Shown piece after piece: positions 54,975-63,814 of a stretch of DNA of 64,000 nt (its first letter is position 1; each line of letters begins with the position of its first letter). A model generated the notes under the pieces. That model did not search any database and was not told the origin of the DNA. It saw only the letters and a list, made by a program, of their open reading frames with translations. The DNA is from Deltaproteobacteria bacterium (GTDB lineage Bacteria > Myxococcota > Myxococcia > Myxococcales > SZAS-1). The DNA is taken from NCBI GenBank assembly GCA_018266075.1, contig JAFEBB010000012.1:62001-126000 (forward strand), given 5' to 3'. The translations under genes and the position numbers were made by a program.

Positions 54975-55876
54975 CAGTCGCCCATCCCGTAATCGCCGAC
55001 GGAGCTCTCGCCCTTCTGCACGGCGGCCGCGGCGTCGTCGAGGTTCTTGGGCCAACCGGCGGTGGGCGCGGGGTCTTGGCTGGGCACGTAGATCTGGCCG
55101 TGCTCGCCGTCGAGGACGTTGACCCACGCGAGCACGCGCGTGGTGCCGCGCGTCGCCAGGGGGATCTGCACGCGCCGCTTCACCTCCTGCGGCGTGCCCT
55201 CGAAGAGCGTGACGTTCAGCGTGGCGAGCGTGTGCGCCTTGTCGCCGCTGGGCCAGTAGTTGGTGGCCACCAGGAACACGCCCTTGGGCGGCGCGCGGTG
55301 GACGTAGAGGTACGGGCCGTACGCCGGCTGGTCGAAGTCACCGCCTTGCTCGTTCAAATAGAAGGTGCCGCCCGACGGGCTCGAGGTGTTGGCCCAGTAC
55401 ACATGATACATTTTGGTTACATCGATGGTGCCATCGGCCTTGGTGCTCGCGTCGGTGGGCTCGTAGATGTGGAGGTCGGTGTAGACGCCGTCGGTGTCGC
55501 TGGTAAGCACGGCCTTCATTCCGACTGGTGGGATCTGCGCGTAGCTGGTGGCCTGGGCGCTGCCGGTGCCGCCCTTGTTGGTGGCGCTCACGGTGACGAC
55601 GTTCTTGCCCGAGGCGGCGGGGAACGCGCGCGAGAACTTCCCGTCGGCGGTGCGCATCAGGTAGCGGTCGCCGTTGATGGACACGACGATGGGATCGACG
55701 GTCTTGTCGCTGCACTCGCCGGCGACAGTGAGCATGCGGCCCACGGTCCAGCCGCCGGGCGGCGAGGTGAGGGTGACGGTGGGCGCCCTCGTGCCCTGGC
55801 CGATGGGCACGCCCACCTGCCTCTCGGTGGGCGGCGGTTGGACCGCCAGCGCGAGCGTGAGCACGACGTGGAGCAC
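54974..55876 (-). CDS. DUF2135 protein with Ig-like domain (YfaP-like)
   Basis: A 300-residue exported protein, first of the operon. Start is GTG 55876 with GGAGG just upstream, giving a compact signal peptide ([13 protein letters not shown]). An Ig-like domain ([30 protein letters not shown]; key start [10 protein letters not shown]) precedes DUF2135: [53 protein letters not shown]2135 is the C-terminal part of E. coli yfaP and of von Willebrand-type partners. In E. coli the order is different, so genes have been shuffled within a conserved set. Confidence 0.85.
   Translation of the reverse strand: MLHVVLTLALAVQPPPTERQVGVPIGQGTRAPTVTLTSPPGGWTVGRMLTVAGECSDKTVDPIVVSINGDRYLMRTADGKFSRAFPAASGKNVVTVSATNKGGTGSAQATSYAQIPPVGMKAVLTSDTDGVYTDLHIYEPTDASTKADGTIDVTKMYHVYWANTSSPSGGTFYLNEQGGDFDQPAYGPYLYVHRAPPKGVFLVATNYWPSGDKAHTLATLNVTLFEGTPQEVKRRVQIPLATRGTTRVLAWVNVLDGEHGQIYVPSQDPAPTAGWPKNLDDAAAAVQKGESSVGDYGMGD
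55406..55419. repeat. TAACC-N4-GGTTA dyad, weak copy 7
   Basis: ATACATTTTGGTTA lies in the DUF2135 gene; one half matches fully and the other poorly. It is an AT-rich patch in GC-rich sequence. Confidence 0.3.
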
Positions 55877-56282
55877 GCGTCCTCCGGACGATTGGAGCCC
55901 GCACGTTACAGGAATCGCGCCAGCGCAGATCCTTGGAACTTCAAGGGGGCGGCTGTCGTCGGAGGGCCGCGCTGTGGCTCGGCGACCGCGGCGACCGGGC
56001 ACGGCTGGCGACTCACACCGTCACTTGCACCGCGAGGACTCACGATCGCCGGACTCGAGGAACGTGCCGGGCCGTAGGTCTTGGCGCCGCCGTTCACGAG
56101 CAGGGTGCCATCCGGTCGCAGGACGACGTTCTCTGGGTTTGACATTGCTCGGGCCCCGAATTCGATAGTCCCGGGATTGTGAAAACGAGAGGGCTCATGG
56201 TTGTCTCGCAGGACCTCGCCAGAGAGCGGCGCGCTGCGCAGCCCCGTGCTAGCCTCACGCGGCCACCTGCGACGGAGCCGCC
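55877..56282. other. Divergent promoter region with a doubtful ORF
   Basis: This 406-base gap separates the macroglobulin operon from the phosphoesterase gene and must hold both promoters. A minus-strand frame (55906-56145) starts MSNPENVVLRPDGTLLVNGG, which looks protein-like for about 25 residues, then turns to low-complexity sequence. It may be a relic of a gene start. I see no other gene. Confidence 0.4.
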
Positions 56283-57626
56283 ATGCGCAAGCTCATCCTC
56301 CTCACCGCGATGCTCTGTGCCTGCAGCGGCAAGAGCCCCACCACGAGCGACGGCGGTCCCACCGACGGCGGCGCGACCGACGCCGGAGTCGACGCCGGCA
56401 GCTGCGATGGCGCGTGCCCGCAATCGCTGATTCAGCACGTGGTGGTGATCATTCAAGAGAACCATTCTTTTGATTCATACTTTGGAAACTATTGCACCGC
56501 GGCGGCCGGCTCGAACCCGACCTGCACCAGCGGGCCCGGCTGCTGCGAGGCCGCCCCCGCGACCGACCCGAGCGGCTCGGCGCCCGTCGTGCTCGACGAC
56601 ACCCAGAACGCGAGCACCAGCCCCAACCACGAGCAGGACTGCGAGCTCGCCGAGATGAACGACGGCGGCATGGACCACTTCGTCAGCGGCGGCGGCAACG
56701 GGTGCTCCGCGAGGGCGAACTTCGCGGTGGCCAATGCCGCGACCCTGAGCACCGGCTACTGGGCCTGGGCCACGCAAGGCGCCTTGGCCGATCACTGGTT
56801 CCAGTCCCTCGCCGGAGCCAGCGCCTCGAACGACATGTATCTCGCGCGCGCTGGCTACGTGTTCACCGACAACTCGTTCGAGACCCACTCAAAGGGCTCA
56901 ACGTGCGCGAACATCGCTGGAATCGCGCAACAGACCTACTCGGATGCGACCATCGGTGACTTGCTCAGCGACGCCGGCGTGACCTGGGCGTTCTACGCCG
57001 AGGGCTATCAACAAGCCGTGGCGACCGATCCTGCGTGCGAGCCAATCCCTCCGGACTGCCCTGCGCGCCTGCCGCTCTATCCTTGTCTCTATGACCCGAC
57101 GGACGTGCCTTTCGAGTTCTATTCACAATGGCAAGACGATCCGGTCCACATGCGCGACTTCAGCCAGCTCGCGGTCGACCTCGTCGCCGGTACGTTCCCT
57201 TCGGTCGTGTACGTGAAGGGCCTCGGCTACCACACCGAGCATCCCGGCGCCGGCACCACCATCACCGCAGGCGAGCAGTTCGTCCAGAGCGTGCTCGATC
57301 TGGTGAGCAACTCGAGCTACGCCCAGAGCACGCTGGTGATCATCACGCCCGATGAGAGCGGCGGCTACTTCGACCACGTCTCGCCGCCGAGGCCGAACAC
57401 CGCCGACGGCCAGCCTTATGGGCCGCGCATCTTCACCATCGCCTACGGCCCCTTCGCGCGCGCGGGCGGGATCGCCCACGGGCAGTTGGAGCATGCGTCG
57501 ATTGTGAAGTTCATCGAGTGGAACTGGCTTCGCGCCGACGGCCAGCTCGGCTTGCGAGACACCACCGCTCACAACATTGGTGAACTGCTCGATGCCTCGA
57601 AGACCGGCGTGACGGTTCCACAGTAG
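56283..57626 (+). CDS. Phosphoesterase (phospholipase C/acid phosphatase family) lipoprotein
   Basis: A 447-residue lipoprotein (lipobox TAMLCAC, then DGG repeats) of the PF04185 phosphoesterase family, which includes phospholipase C and AcpA. Near the start of the domain IQENHSFDSYFGNY carries the Asn and nucleophile region; the Asp-Glu/His set continues with PDESGGYFDHVSPP and LEHASIVKFIEWNW. Secreted enzymes of this type hydrolyse phosphate esters or phospholipids. The codons for NHSFDSYFGNY are unusually AT-rich (CAT TCT TTT GAT TCA). GGAG precedes the ATG. Confidence 0.9.
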   Translation: MRKLILLTAMLCACSGKSPTTSDGGPTDGGATDAGVDAGSCDGACPQSLIQHVVVIIQENHSFDSYFGNYCTAAAGSNPTCTSGPGCCEAAPATDPSGSAPVVLDDTQNASTSPNHEQDCELAEMNDGGMDHFVSGGGNGCSARANFAVANAATLSTGYWAWATQGALADHWFQSLAGASASNDMYLARAGYVFTDNSFETHSKGSTCANIAGIAQQTYSDATIGDLLSDAGVTWAFYAEGYQQAVATDPACEPIPPDCPARLPLYPCLYDPTDVPFEFYSQWQDDPVHMRDFSQLAVDLVAGTFPSVVYVKGLGYHTEHPGAGTTITAGEQFVQSVLDLVSNSSYAQSTLVIITPDESGGYFDHVSPPRPNTADGQPYGPRIFTIAYGPFARAGGIAHGQLEHASIVKFIEWNWLRADGQLGLRDTTAHNIGELLDASKTGVTVPQ

Positions 57627-57676
57627 CGGTGCGCTTCTCGGATCGGCCGATCGGCCATTCGGTCTAGGCTCTCCGG

Positions 57677-59257
57677 ATGCCCACGCCCATCGACGTGCTC
57701 ATCGTCGGCGCCGGCCCCACCGGCCTGATGCTCGGCTGCGAGCTCGCGCTTCGGAAGGTTCCGTTCCGCATCATCGACAAGACGCCGGAGCGGGCCGGCA
57801 CCTCGCGCGCGCTGGCGGTGCAGGCGCGCACGCTGGAGGTGCTCGCGCGGCACGGGCTCGCGGAGCAGATGCTCGCGAACGGCCGCACCAGCCTCGCCGC
57901 GCGCGCGTTCGTGGGGCGCAAGCAGGTCACCTCGGTGAAGCTCAGCGACATCGGCGTCGAGGACACCGCGTATCCCGTGGTGCTCATCGCCTCGCAGGTG
58001 GTGACGGAGCGTGCGCTCGAGGGCCGGCTGCGCGCCTTGGGCCACGAGGTGGAGCGGCCGGTGGAGCTCACCAGGTTGGAGGTCAATGGAAAGGCGCGCT
58101 GCGTGCTGCAGACGCCTCGCGGCGAGGAGGTCGTCACGCCGCGCTTCGTGGTCGGCTGCGACGGCGCGCACAGCGCGGTTCGCAAGCAGGGCGGCTTCAG
58201 CTTCGAGGGCGACGCGTACGAGAACGGCTTCATCCTCGGCGACGTGAAGGTCGACGGTGACCTGCCGCCGGGCGAGATCCTCTTCTTCATTGCCAAGGAC
58301 GGCCCGCTGGTGGCGCTGCCGCTGGTGGGCGAGTCGCGCTACCGAATCATCTCCGTTCGCGCGATGGCCGAGAACGAAGGCCCGCCGCAGCTCGAGGAGC
58401 TCCAGCGCCGCATCGACGAGCGCTCGCCCATTCCGGTGAAGCTCTCCGACGCGGCGTGGCTCACCCACTTCCGCCTGCACCACCGCATCGCGGATCGGTT
58501 CCGCCGCGGGCCGCTCTTCCTCTGCGGCGACGCCGCGCACATCCACAGCCCCGCAGGCGGGCAGGGCATGAACACCGGCATCCAGGACGCGTTCAACCTG
58601 GGCTGGAAGCTCGCGCTCGCTTGCCGCGGGATCGGCGGCGAGACGCTGCTCGAGAGCTACGCCGAGGAGCGGCGGCCGGTGGGGCTGCAGCTCTTGAACA
58701 CCACGGATCGCATCTTCAGCGGCGCGACGACGCCGGGGCTGATGGGCGTGCTGCGCACGAGGCTGGTGCCGAAGCTCGCGCCGTGGGTGCTGGCGTCGAA
58801 GTCGCGGCGCGCGCTGCTCTTCCGCTTCATCTCCGAGCTGCGCATCAGCTACCGCGACAGCTCCATCGTCTCCACGGGAACCAGCTTCGGGCTCCAGGGC
58901 GGCGATCGCGTGCCCGATGGACCGCTGACGCTGCCCGACGGAACGCCGTCGACGCTGCACGTTCAGCTGCAAGGGCCGGCGCCCAAGCTGCTGGTGTGGT
59001 CGGACGCGCCGCCCCCGGGGCTCGCTGCAGCGGCGGGCGCGATTCGCGATGCGCTGGGCGGGGAGCTGGGCGTCATCGAATTCTCGAACGCCCCGCGCGC
59101 GGGCGCGTGCGTGCCGAGCGCGGTGCTCCAGTCGCGACTCGGGGTGCGCGGCCTGCGGATGGATCTGGTGCGACCGGACGGCCACCTCTCGGCGCGAACG
59201 GACAGCCTCGATCCCACGCCGCTCTTGCTGCACCTGCGGCGGATTCTCCGCAGCTAA
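57677..59257 (+). CDS. FAD-dependent aromatic monooxygenase
   Basis: A 526-residue flavoprotein of the phenol/resorcinol hydroxylase family. FAD binding is shown by LIVGAGPTGLMLGCELAL (GxGxxG), GCDGAHSAVRKQ and GDAAHIHSPAGGQGMNTGIQDAFNLG (key GDAAH). The C-terminal 120 residues would be the thioredoxin-like domain of this family (LHVQLQGPAPKLLVW). It uses NADPH and oxygen to hydroxylate an aromatic ring or act on a polyketide; the substrate is unknown. Its TAA overlaps the convergent STAS-like gene stop (CTAA). Confidence 0.9.
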   Translation: MPTPIDVLIVGAGPTGLMLGCELALRKVPFRIIDKTPERAGTSRALAVQARTLEVLARHGLAEQMLANGRTSLAARAFVGRKQVTSVKLSDIGVEDTAYPVVLIASQVVTERALEGRLRALGHEVERPVELTRLEVNGKARCVLQTPRGEEVVTPRFVVGCDGAHSAVRKQGGFSFEGDAYENGFILGDVKVDGDLPPGEILFFIAKDGPLVALPLVGESRYRIISVRAMAENEGPPQLEELQRRIDERSPIPVKLSDAAWLTHFRLHHRIADRFRRGPLFLCGDAAHIHSPAGGQGMNTGIQDAFNLGWKLALACRGIGGETLLESYAEERRPVGLQLLNTTDRIFSGATTPGLMGVLRTRLVPKLAPWVLASKSRRALLFRFISELRISYRDSSIVSTGTSFGLQGGDRVPDGPLTLPDGTPSTLHVQLQGPAPKLLVWSDAPPPGLAAAAGAIRDALGGELGVIEFSNAPRAGACVPSAVLQSRLGVRGLRMDLVRPDGHLSARTDSLDPTPLLLHLRRILRS

Positions 59258-59649
59258 TCCGTAGATGGCGCGGGCACTCTGCCGCGCGCGATGCCCACCA
59301 GCCTGCGGCACGCCTCGTCGATCGTGTCGCAGAGGAAGAGATCGCTCCGCCCGGTGAGGATGACCACCGAGCGGAAGATCGCCTTCTTCAGTCCGGTGAT
59401 GCCCACCACCGCGGCCGCGCGGATGTGCGGCCGATTCCCGCGCACGTACTCCCGCAGGAGCGCGACGTTCTCCGAGTTGAAGTTGACCTGGCTGAAGTCA
59501 TTCACCACCAGCGCGCCGCGAGGCGGGTACGCGCGAATCAACGTCGCGAACCCGTCGAGGCTTGCTTGGGAGTCCTCGATCGCGACGTTCGAGTAGTCGA
59601 GGTGGAGGATCGACACGCCGTCGATGACTTTGACTTCGGCGCTGCTCAT
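59254..59649 (-). CDS. STAS-like domain protein
   Basis: A 131-residue soluble protein. The layout VKVIDGVSILHLDYSNV, then RGALVVNDFSQVNFNSEN, then AAAVVGITGLKKAIFRSVVIL resembles SpoIIAA/STAS-like folds, which bind partners in stress and sporulation signalling. No phosphorylatable Ser is certain. GAGGA precedes ATG 59649. It is second in a pair with the 59665 gene. Confidence 0.6.
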   Translation of the reverse strand: MSSAEVKVIDGVSILHLDYSNVAIEDSQASLDGFATLIRAYPPRGALVVNDFSQVNFNSENVALLREYVRGNRPHIRAAAVVGITGLKKAIFRSVVILTGRSDLFLCDTIDEACRRLVGIARGRVPAPSTD

Positions 59650-59664
59650 GGCGTCCTCGAGCGC

Positions 59665-60057
59665 TCAGTTCTTCAGCGCGATGGCCCGGCTGATGAACGG
59701 CACCAAGACCTGGGCGTCCGGGCTCAAGATCCGCCGCTGCGCGCGGGTGAGCACGCGCACCGTACCCGCCACGTGCGGCACCTCGACGATGCACGGTCCC
59801 AGCGTCTCATCGAGCTTCCAACGTCCGCCGTGCGCCAGGGCGCGCACCGTCTCGCCCAGGTAGGCCGCGAGCATCACCGACACGTTGCGGAAGTCGTCGT
59901 TGGCGATGGTGCGCATCGGGCCGTCGTGAAAGAGCGCGTCGAGCTTGGCCACGCTCGCCAGGTCGTGCTCCAGGCGCACGTGGAAGTGCTTGTCCACCAC
60001 GGACACGAATTCCCGGTCGAGGAAGGCCATGTCCTGTGTAACCGAGCGTTCGTCCAT
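59665..60057 (-). CDS. Hypothetical protein, 130 residues
   Basis: A 130-residue soluble protein with a helical N-terminus (MAFLDREFVSVVDKHFHVRLE) and a beta-rich end (GPCIVEVPHVAGTVRVLTR). I do not recognise it. It lies 15 bases before the STAS-like gene and is divergent from fabH, so the two probably form one operon. A GTAAC half-site lies in its first codons. Confidence 0.55.
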   Translation of the reverse strand: MDERSVTQDMAFLDREFVSVVDKHFHVRLEHDLASVAKLDALFHDGPMRTIANDDFRNVSVMLAAYLGETVRALAHGGRWKLDETLGPCIVEVPHVAGTVRVLTRAQRRILSPDAQVLVPFISRAIALKN

Positions 60058-60155
60058 GCCGTCGAGAGCCTAAGCCATCTGGCGCATTGCGTCTTTCCGA
60101 GCGGGACGCATCGCGTTATGTGGCGGGGATTGCATCTCATTTGAGGGCCGACACC

Positions 60156-61214
60156 ATGCGCACCCAGTTTCGCGGAACAGGCTTCGTCACCGGCGAGCAC
60201 AAGGTCACCAACGCCGACATGGCCAAGGTCTGCGACACCAGCGACGAGTGGATCAAGGAGCGCTCGGGCATCGAGCAGCGCTACTTCGTGGGCGACAACA
60301 TCGGCACGTCGGACCTCGGCGTCGAGGCCGCCAAGAAGGCCATGGCCGAGGCCGGCGTGACGCCCGCGGACATCGACTACGTGGTCTTCGCCACCATGAC
60401 GCCCGACTACTACTTCCCGGGCTCGGGCTCGCTGCTGCAGGCGAAGATGGGGATGGGGAACATCCCCGCGCTCGACATCCGCCAGCAGTGCACCGGCTTC
60501 ATCTACGGGCTCCAGGTCTCCGACGCGCTCATCCGCTCCGGCGCGGCCAAGAAGCTCCTGCTGGTGGGCGCGGAGATCCACTCCGGCTTCATGCCCTGGA
60601 CCAAGCAGCAGTGGGACGTGGTGCTCGGCAAGAGCACCGAGGACATCCCCGCGAAGGACCGCGAGTGGGCCACCAAGTTCCGCGACCGCACCGTGCTCTT
60701 CGGCGACGCGGCGGGCGCGGTGGTGCTCACTGCGGGCGAGGGCGACACGGGCCTGCTCGGCTTCAAGCTCCACGCCGACGGCTCGCAGGCCAAGAGCCTG
60801 TACGTGCCCAGCGGCGGCTTCGCGTTCCGGCCGTACTTCACCCCCGAGCACTTCGCCGAGGGCCGCCACGTGCCGCACATGGAGGGCCGCGACGTCTTCA
60901 AGATGGCCGTGACCAAGATGCCGCAGGTGGTGGAGGAGATCCTCGGGGAGCACAACCTCAAGGTCTCGGACATCTCGCTCTTGATTCCGCACCAGGCGAA
61001 CCTGCGCATCTCCGAGGGCGTGCAGAAGAAGCTCGGCCTGCCCGACGAGAAGGTCTTCAACAACATCCAGCGCTACGGCAACACCACCGCGGCGACCATC
61101 CCCATCGCGTACCACGAGGCCAAGGCCGCCGGCCGCATCAAGAAGGGCGACCTGGTGTGCTTCGTGGGCCTGGGCGCGGGCTTCCACTGGGGCGCGGCGC
61201 TGATGCGGGAGTAG
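60156..61214 (+). CDS. fabH: 3-oxoacyl-ACP synthase III
   Basis: A 352-residue FabH. The catalytic triad is visible: Cys112 in QQCTGFIYG, His279 in IPHQANLR and Asn309 in YGNTTAATIP. GDAAGAVVL is the family block before the His. FabH condenses acetyl-CoA or branched acyl-CoA with malonyl-ACP to start fatty acid synthesis. ATG 60156 with GAGGG nine bases upstream is chosen over ATG 60087. The sequence is slightly longer than E. coli FabH (317), with extra loops near ALGKSTEDIPAKDREW, so a starter-specific or secondary-metabolism role is possible. It is alone, without an acyl carrier gene. Confidence 0.92.
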   Translation: MRTQFRGTGFVTGEHKVTNADMAKVCDTSDEWIKERSGIEQRYFVGDNIGTSDLGVEAAKKAMAEAGVTPADIDYVVFATMTPDYYFPGSGSLLQAKMGMGNIPALDIRQQCTGFIYGLQVSDALIRSGAAKKLLLVGAEIHSGFMPWTKQQWDVVLGKSTEDIPAKDREWATKFRDRTVLFGDAAGAVVLTAGEGDTGLLGFKLHADGSQAKSLYVPSGGFAFRPYFTPEHFAEGRHVPHMEGRDVFKMAVTKMPQVVEEILGEHNLKVSDISLLIPHQANLRISEGVQKKLGLPDEKVFNNIQRYGNTTAATIPIAYHEAKAAGRIKKGDLVCFVGLGAGFHWGAALMRE

Positions 61215-61292
61215 GCAGTCCGAAGACCCGCCGGTTCGGACGTCCTCGGCGATTGGGCTTTCGGACGGTATGATGGGGCCAGCGGAGACTGC

Positions 61293-61856
61293 GTGAGTCG
61301 AGTCAAGGGCACGGCGATCTCGGGGCGGCTCAACTACGCGCGGCGCCGCGGTGGTGAGGAGGCCGTGAAGGCCATCGTCGCGGGCATCACCGACCGCGAG
61401 GCCCGCGAGCAGCTCGCCGACGGCAAGGCGCTCAAGAGCAACTGGTACCCCTTCAGCGCGCTCGTCGACATCACCGTCGGCATCGACAAGTTCTTCGGCA
61501 AGGGCGACCTCTCCATCGTGGCCGAGGTGGGCGGCGACGTGGCCGAGGCGGATCTGAACGGCGTCTACAAGCTGTTCTTCGCCATCGCCAGCCCGCAGTA
61601 CCTGATGGACAAGGCCGCGAGCATCTGGCGCAACTACTACGACTCCGGCGAGCTCCTCGTCATCGAGCGCGCGCCGAACCTCGCCGTGCTCGAGCTCCGC
61701 GACGTGGCCACGCCGCACCGGGCGCACTGCCTGAGCGTGCAGGGCTGGATGCACCGCTCGCTCGTGCTCTGCAAGTGCAAGGACGTGCACGTGGACCACA
61801 GCGAGTGCCGCGCGCTGGGCAGCAAGCGCTGCGTGTTCAAGGGCAGCTGGAGCTGA
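61293..61856 (+). CDS. DUF2378 (TIGR02265)-family protein
   Basis: A 187-residue protein of a family known to be expanded in Myxococcota. Typical blocks are GTAISGRLNYARRRGGEEAV, KSNWYPFSALVDIT, VGGDVAEADLNGVYKLFF and ASIWRNYYDSGEL. The end (HSECRALGSKRCVFKGSW) resembles the Cys-rich end of V4R ligand-binding domains. Start is GTG 61293. The role is unknown; relatives occur with signalling genes. It supports the Myxococcota assignment. Confidence 0.85.
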   Translation: MSRVKGTAISGRLNYARRRGGEEAVKAIVAGITDREAREQLADGKALKSNWYPFSALVDITVGIDKFFGKGDLSIVAEVGGDVAEADLNGVYKLFFAIASPQYLMDKAASIWRNYYDSGELLVIERAPNLAVLELRDVATPHRAHCLSVQGWMHRSLVLCKCKDVHVDHSECRALGSKRCVFKGSWS

Positions 61857-61863
61857 GCCGAGC

Positions 61864-62520
61864 TCAGTGCTCCGCCTCGGCCTGCGCGCCGCGGTGCGAG
61901 AAGAGCGGGTTGTTGTCGTAGCTGGGCTGGACCACGCGTCCCGGGTTTCCGCCCACGAGACATCCGTCGGGCACGGTGCGCGAGAGCATGGTGCCGTTGC
62001 TCACCGTGACGCTGTTGCCCACGCGAATCGCGCCGGAGAGCACCGAGCCCGTGCCGACCCAGACGTCGTCGCCGATGACGGGGATGCCCGGCGCGAGCCG
62101 TTGATGGCCGACGCCGATGGTCACGTTGTGGGTGATGCTGAAGTTCCGGCCGATGCGCGTGGGCCCCACGAAGATGTTGCTCGCGTGACCGATGTAGAAG
62201 CCCGGGCCGACCTCGGCGTTGAGCTCCACGTGGTGCACCAGGCGCATGCCGTAGCTCAGCGCCTGCGCCAGCGTGAGCAGCGGCCGCACCAGCACGGGAT
62301 GCTCGCGGAGCTGCCGGCGCGCGTAGCGGTGCAGTCGGTAGGCGGCCACGCAGTGCAAGCCGAAGTGCCGCGTCCACAGCCAGGCGCGCTGACGGAGCGG
62401 CGGCGTGGGGCTGCCCAGCTCGATGGAATAGAACTTCGCGAGGTCGGCGCGGAAGGCGTCCTCAATCGGGATGCTCTCCAGGCCCGGGCTGCGTGACGGA
62501 TCGACGACGTTGTTGCTCAT
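61864..62520 (-). CDS. Serine O-acetyltransferase-like enzyme
   Basis: A 218-residue enzyme with the left-handed beta-helix hexapeptide repeats of CysE and related acetyltransferases: YIGHASNIFVGPTRIGRN, IGDDVWVGTGSVLSGAIRVG. The His of the active site is in FSITHNVTIGVG. An N-terminal helical part (AFRADLAKFYSIELGS) matches the CysE entry region. Could be serine acetyltransferase for cysteine synthesis or a sugar acetyltransferase; helical N-terminus favours CysE-like. ATG 62520 is used. Convergent with the DUF2378 gene, seven bases between stops. Confidence 0.8.
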   Translation of the reverse strand: MSNNVVDPSRSPGLESIPIEDAFRADLAKFYSIELGSPTPPLRQRAWLWTRHFGLHCVAAYRLHRYARRQLREHPVLVRPLLTLAQALSYGMRLVHHVELNAEVGPGFYIGHASNIFVGPTRIGRNFSITHNVTIGVGHQRLAPGIPVIGDDVWVGTGSVLSGAIRVGNSVTVSNGTMLSRTVPDGCLVGGNPGRVVQPSYDNNPLFSHRGAQAEAEH

Positions 62521-62674
62521 GCCGCTGCGAGCTGCGCGCCGCGTGCCACTCGAGCTTGCGCTTCGTGGTTTCGGCCGCCGCGCGACGAGGTGCCGCTGTG
62601 TTTTCGCGTGCGCGCGAAAGCCTTGCGCCATTGCCTGGGCCCGCGGCGGTGGCGAACGTCGGGGGGGAGGTCGA

Positions 62675-63754
62675 ATGCGAGCATCGGCGTTTCGCCGGCG
62701 GGCCGCGTACCTGGTGGTGCTCGTCGCCGCGACGGCGCTCCTGCTCGCGGTGACCTTGCCGCTCTGGAAGCCGCTGCTCCTGGCCGCCGTCTTCGCGGCG
62801 GTGTTGCGGCCCGCGCAGCGTTGGCTCGCGTCGAAGCTGGGCGAGCGGCCGGCGTGGGCCGCGGGCATCCTGTGCTTCGGCGTGGTGGTGCTCTTGCTCG
62901 TGCCGCTCGGCGGGCTGGTGGTGCTCTTCCTGCGCTGGGCGCCGCAGGGCGCGACCATGCTCGCGCGCGCCGCCAAGCCCGACGCGCTCGCGCACACCGT
63001 CGACACGCTCCCGCCGCCGCTCGCGGCGCTGGGACATCGACTGCTCGCGCGCGGCGCCGAGCTCGCGTCCATGGCCACCGCGCAGCTCGGGCCGCTGACG
63101 GCCGCCGTCGGCCGCGCGCTGTCGACGACGTCGGGGCTCGTGTTCGCCGTGCTGTTGATGCTCATCGCGCTCTTCGTGCTGCTGCTCCAGGCGCCGGCGC
63201 TGGTGGACTGGCTCGCGAAGGTGTCGCCGCTGGGCGCGCGGCGCACGCGCGAGCTCATCGACGAGGTGCGGCGCACCGGAGTGAGCACCGTGGTCGCCGA
63301 CGGGGTGACGGCCGCGGTTCAAGCGGCGGTGGCCACGGTGGGCTACGTGATCTTCGATGCGCCGGTGCCCCTTCTCCTCGGCGCTCTCACGTTCGTGGCC
63401 GCCTTCATTCCCACCATCGGGACGGCGCTCGTGACCTTCCCCGCGTGCTTCTTGCTGGTGCTGCTCGGTCGGCCCTGGGCGGCGCTGGGGCTTCTCGCCT
63501 ATGCGCTGCTCGTCGTGGGACTGGTGGACAACGTGGTGCGGCCGTACCTCATCCACGGCGCGACCGCGATGAGCGGGCCGGCGCTCTTCTTTTCGATCCT
63601 GGGCGGCATCTTCACCTTCGGCGCGATGGGGATCATCGTCGGGCCGCTGGCCCTCTCGTTCTTCCTGGCCGTGGTGCGCATGGGCGTTCGCGACTTCGCG
63701 CGGCGCCCGCCGCGGGCGCTGCCCACGGCGCCCGTCCAGCCGCCGCTGCAGTGA
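62675..63754 (+). CDS. AI-2E family transporter (PerM/YdiK-like)
   Basis: A 359-residue membrane protein with about eight helices of the AI-2E transporter family. It begins with RRAAYLVVLVAATALLLAV, has a long soluble loop (GARRTRELIDEVRRTGVSTV) and ends with the characteristic FVAAFIPTIGTALVTFPACF, then RPYLIHGATAMSGPALFFSI (key VVRPYLI) and ILGGIFTFGAMGIIVGPL. Members export quorum molecules, ions or unknown solutes. GGGGGGGAGG precedes ATG 62675, which is preferred over the longer frame. Confidence 0.9.
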   Translation: MRASAFRRRAAYLVVLVAATALLLAVTLPLWKPLLLAAVFAAVLRPAQRWLASKLGERPAWAAGILCFGVVVLLLVPLGGLVVLFLRWAPQGATMLARAAKPDALAHTVDTLPPPLAALGHRLLARGAELASMATAQLGPLTAAVGRALSTTSGLVFAVLLMLIALFVLLLQAPALVDWLAKVSPLGARRTRELIDEVRRTGVSTVVADGVTAAVQAAVATVGYVIFDAPVPLLLGALTFVAAFIPTIGTALVTFPACFLLVLLGRPWAALGLLAYALLVVGLVDNVVRPYLIHGATAMSGPALFFSILGGIFTFGAMGIIVGPLALSFFLAVVRMGVRDFARRPPRALPTAPVQPPLQ

Positions 63755-63814
63755 CCGCGGGTCGACGCGCCTCGGGCGCGCGCGTTGCAAGACGCCGCGC
63801 GACGGAGGTGGCCC

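Noticed and set aside
25984-55419. Dyad copies as biotin-repressor operators (half sites like GTAACC/GGTTAC)
   Set aside because: BirA operators have a spacer of about 14-16 bases and lie upstream of bio genes. Here the spacer is four and most copies are inside unrelated genes.
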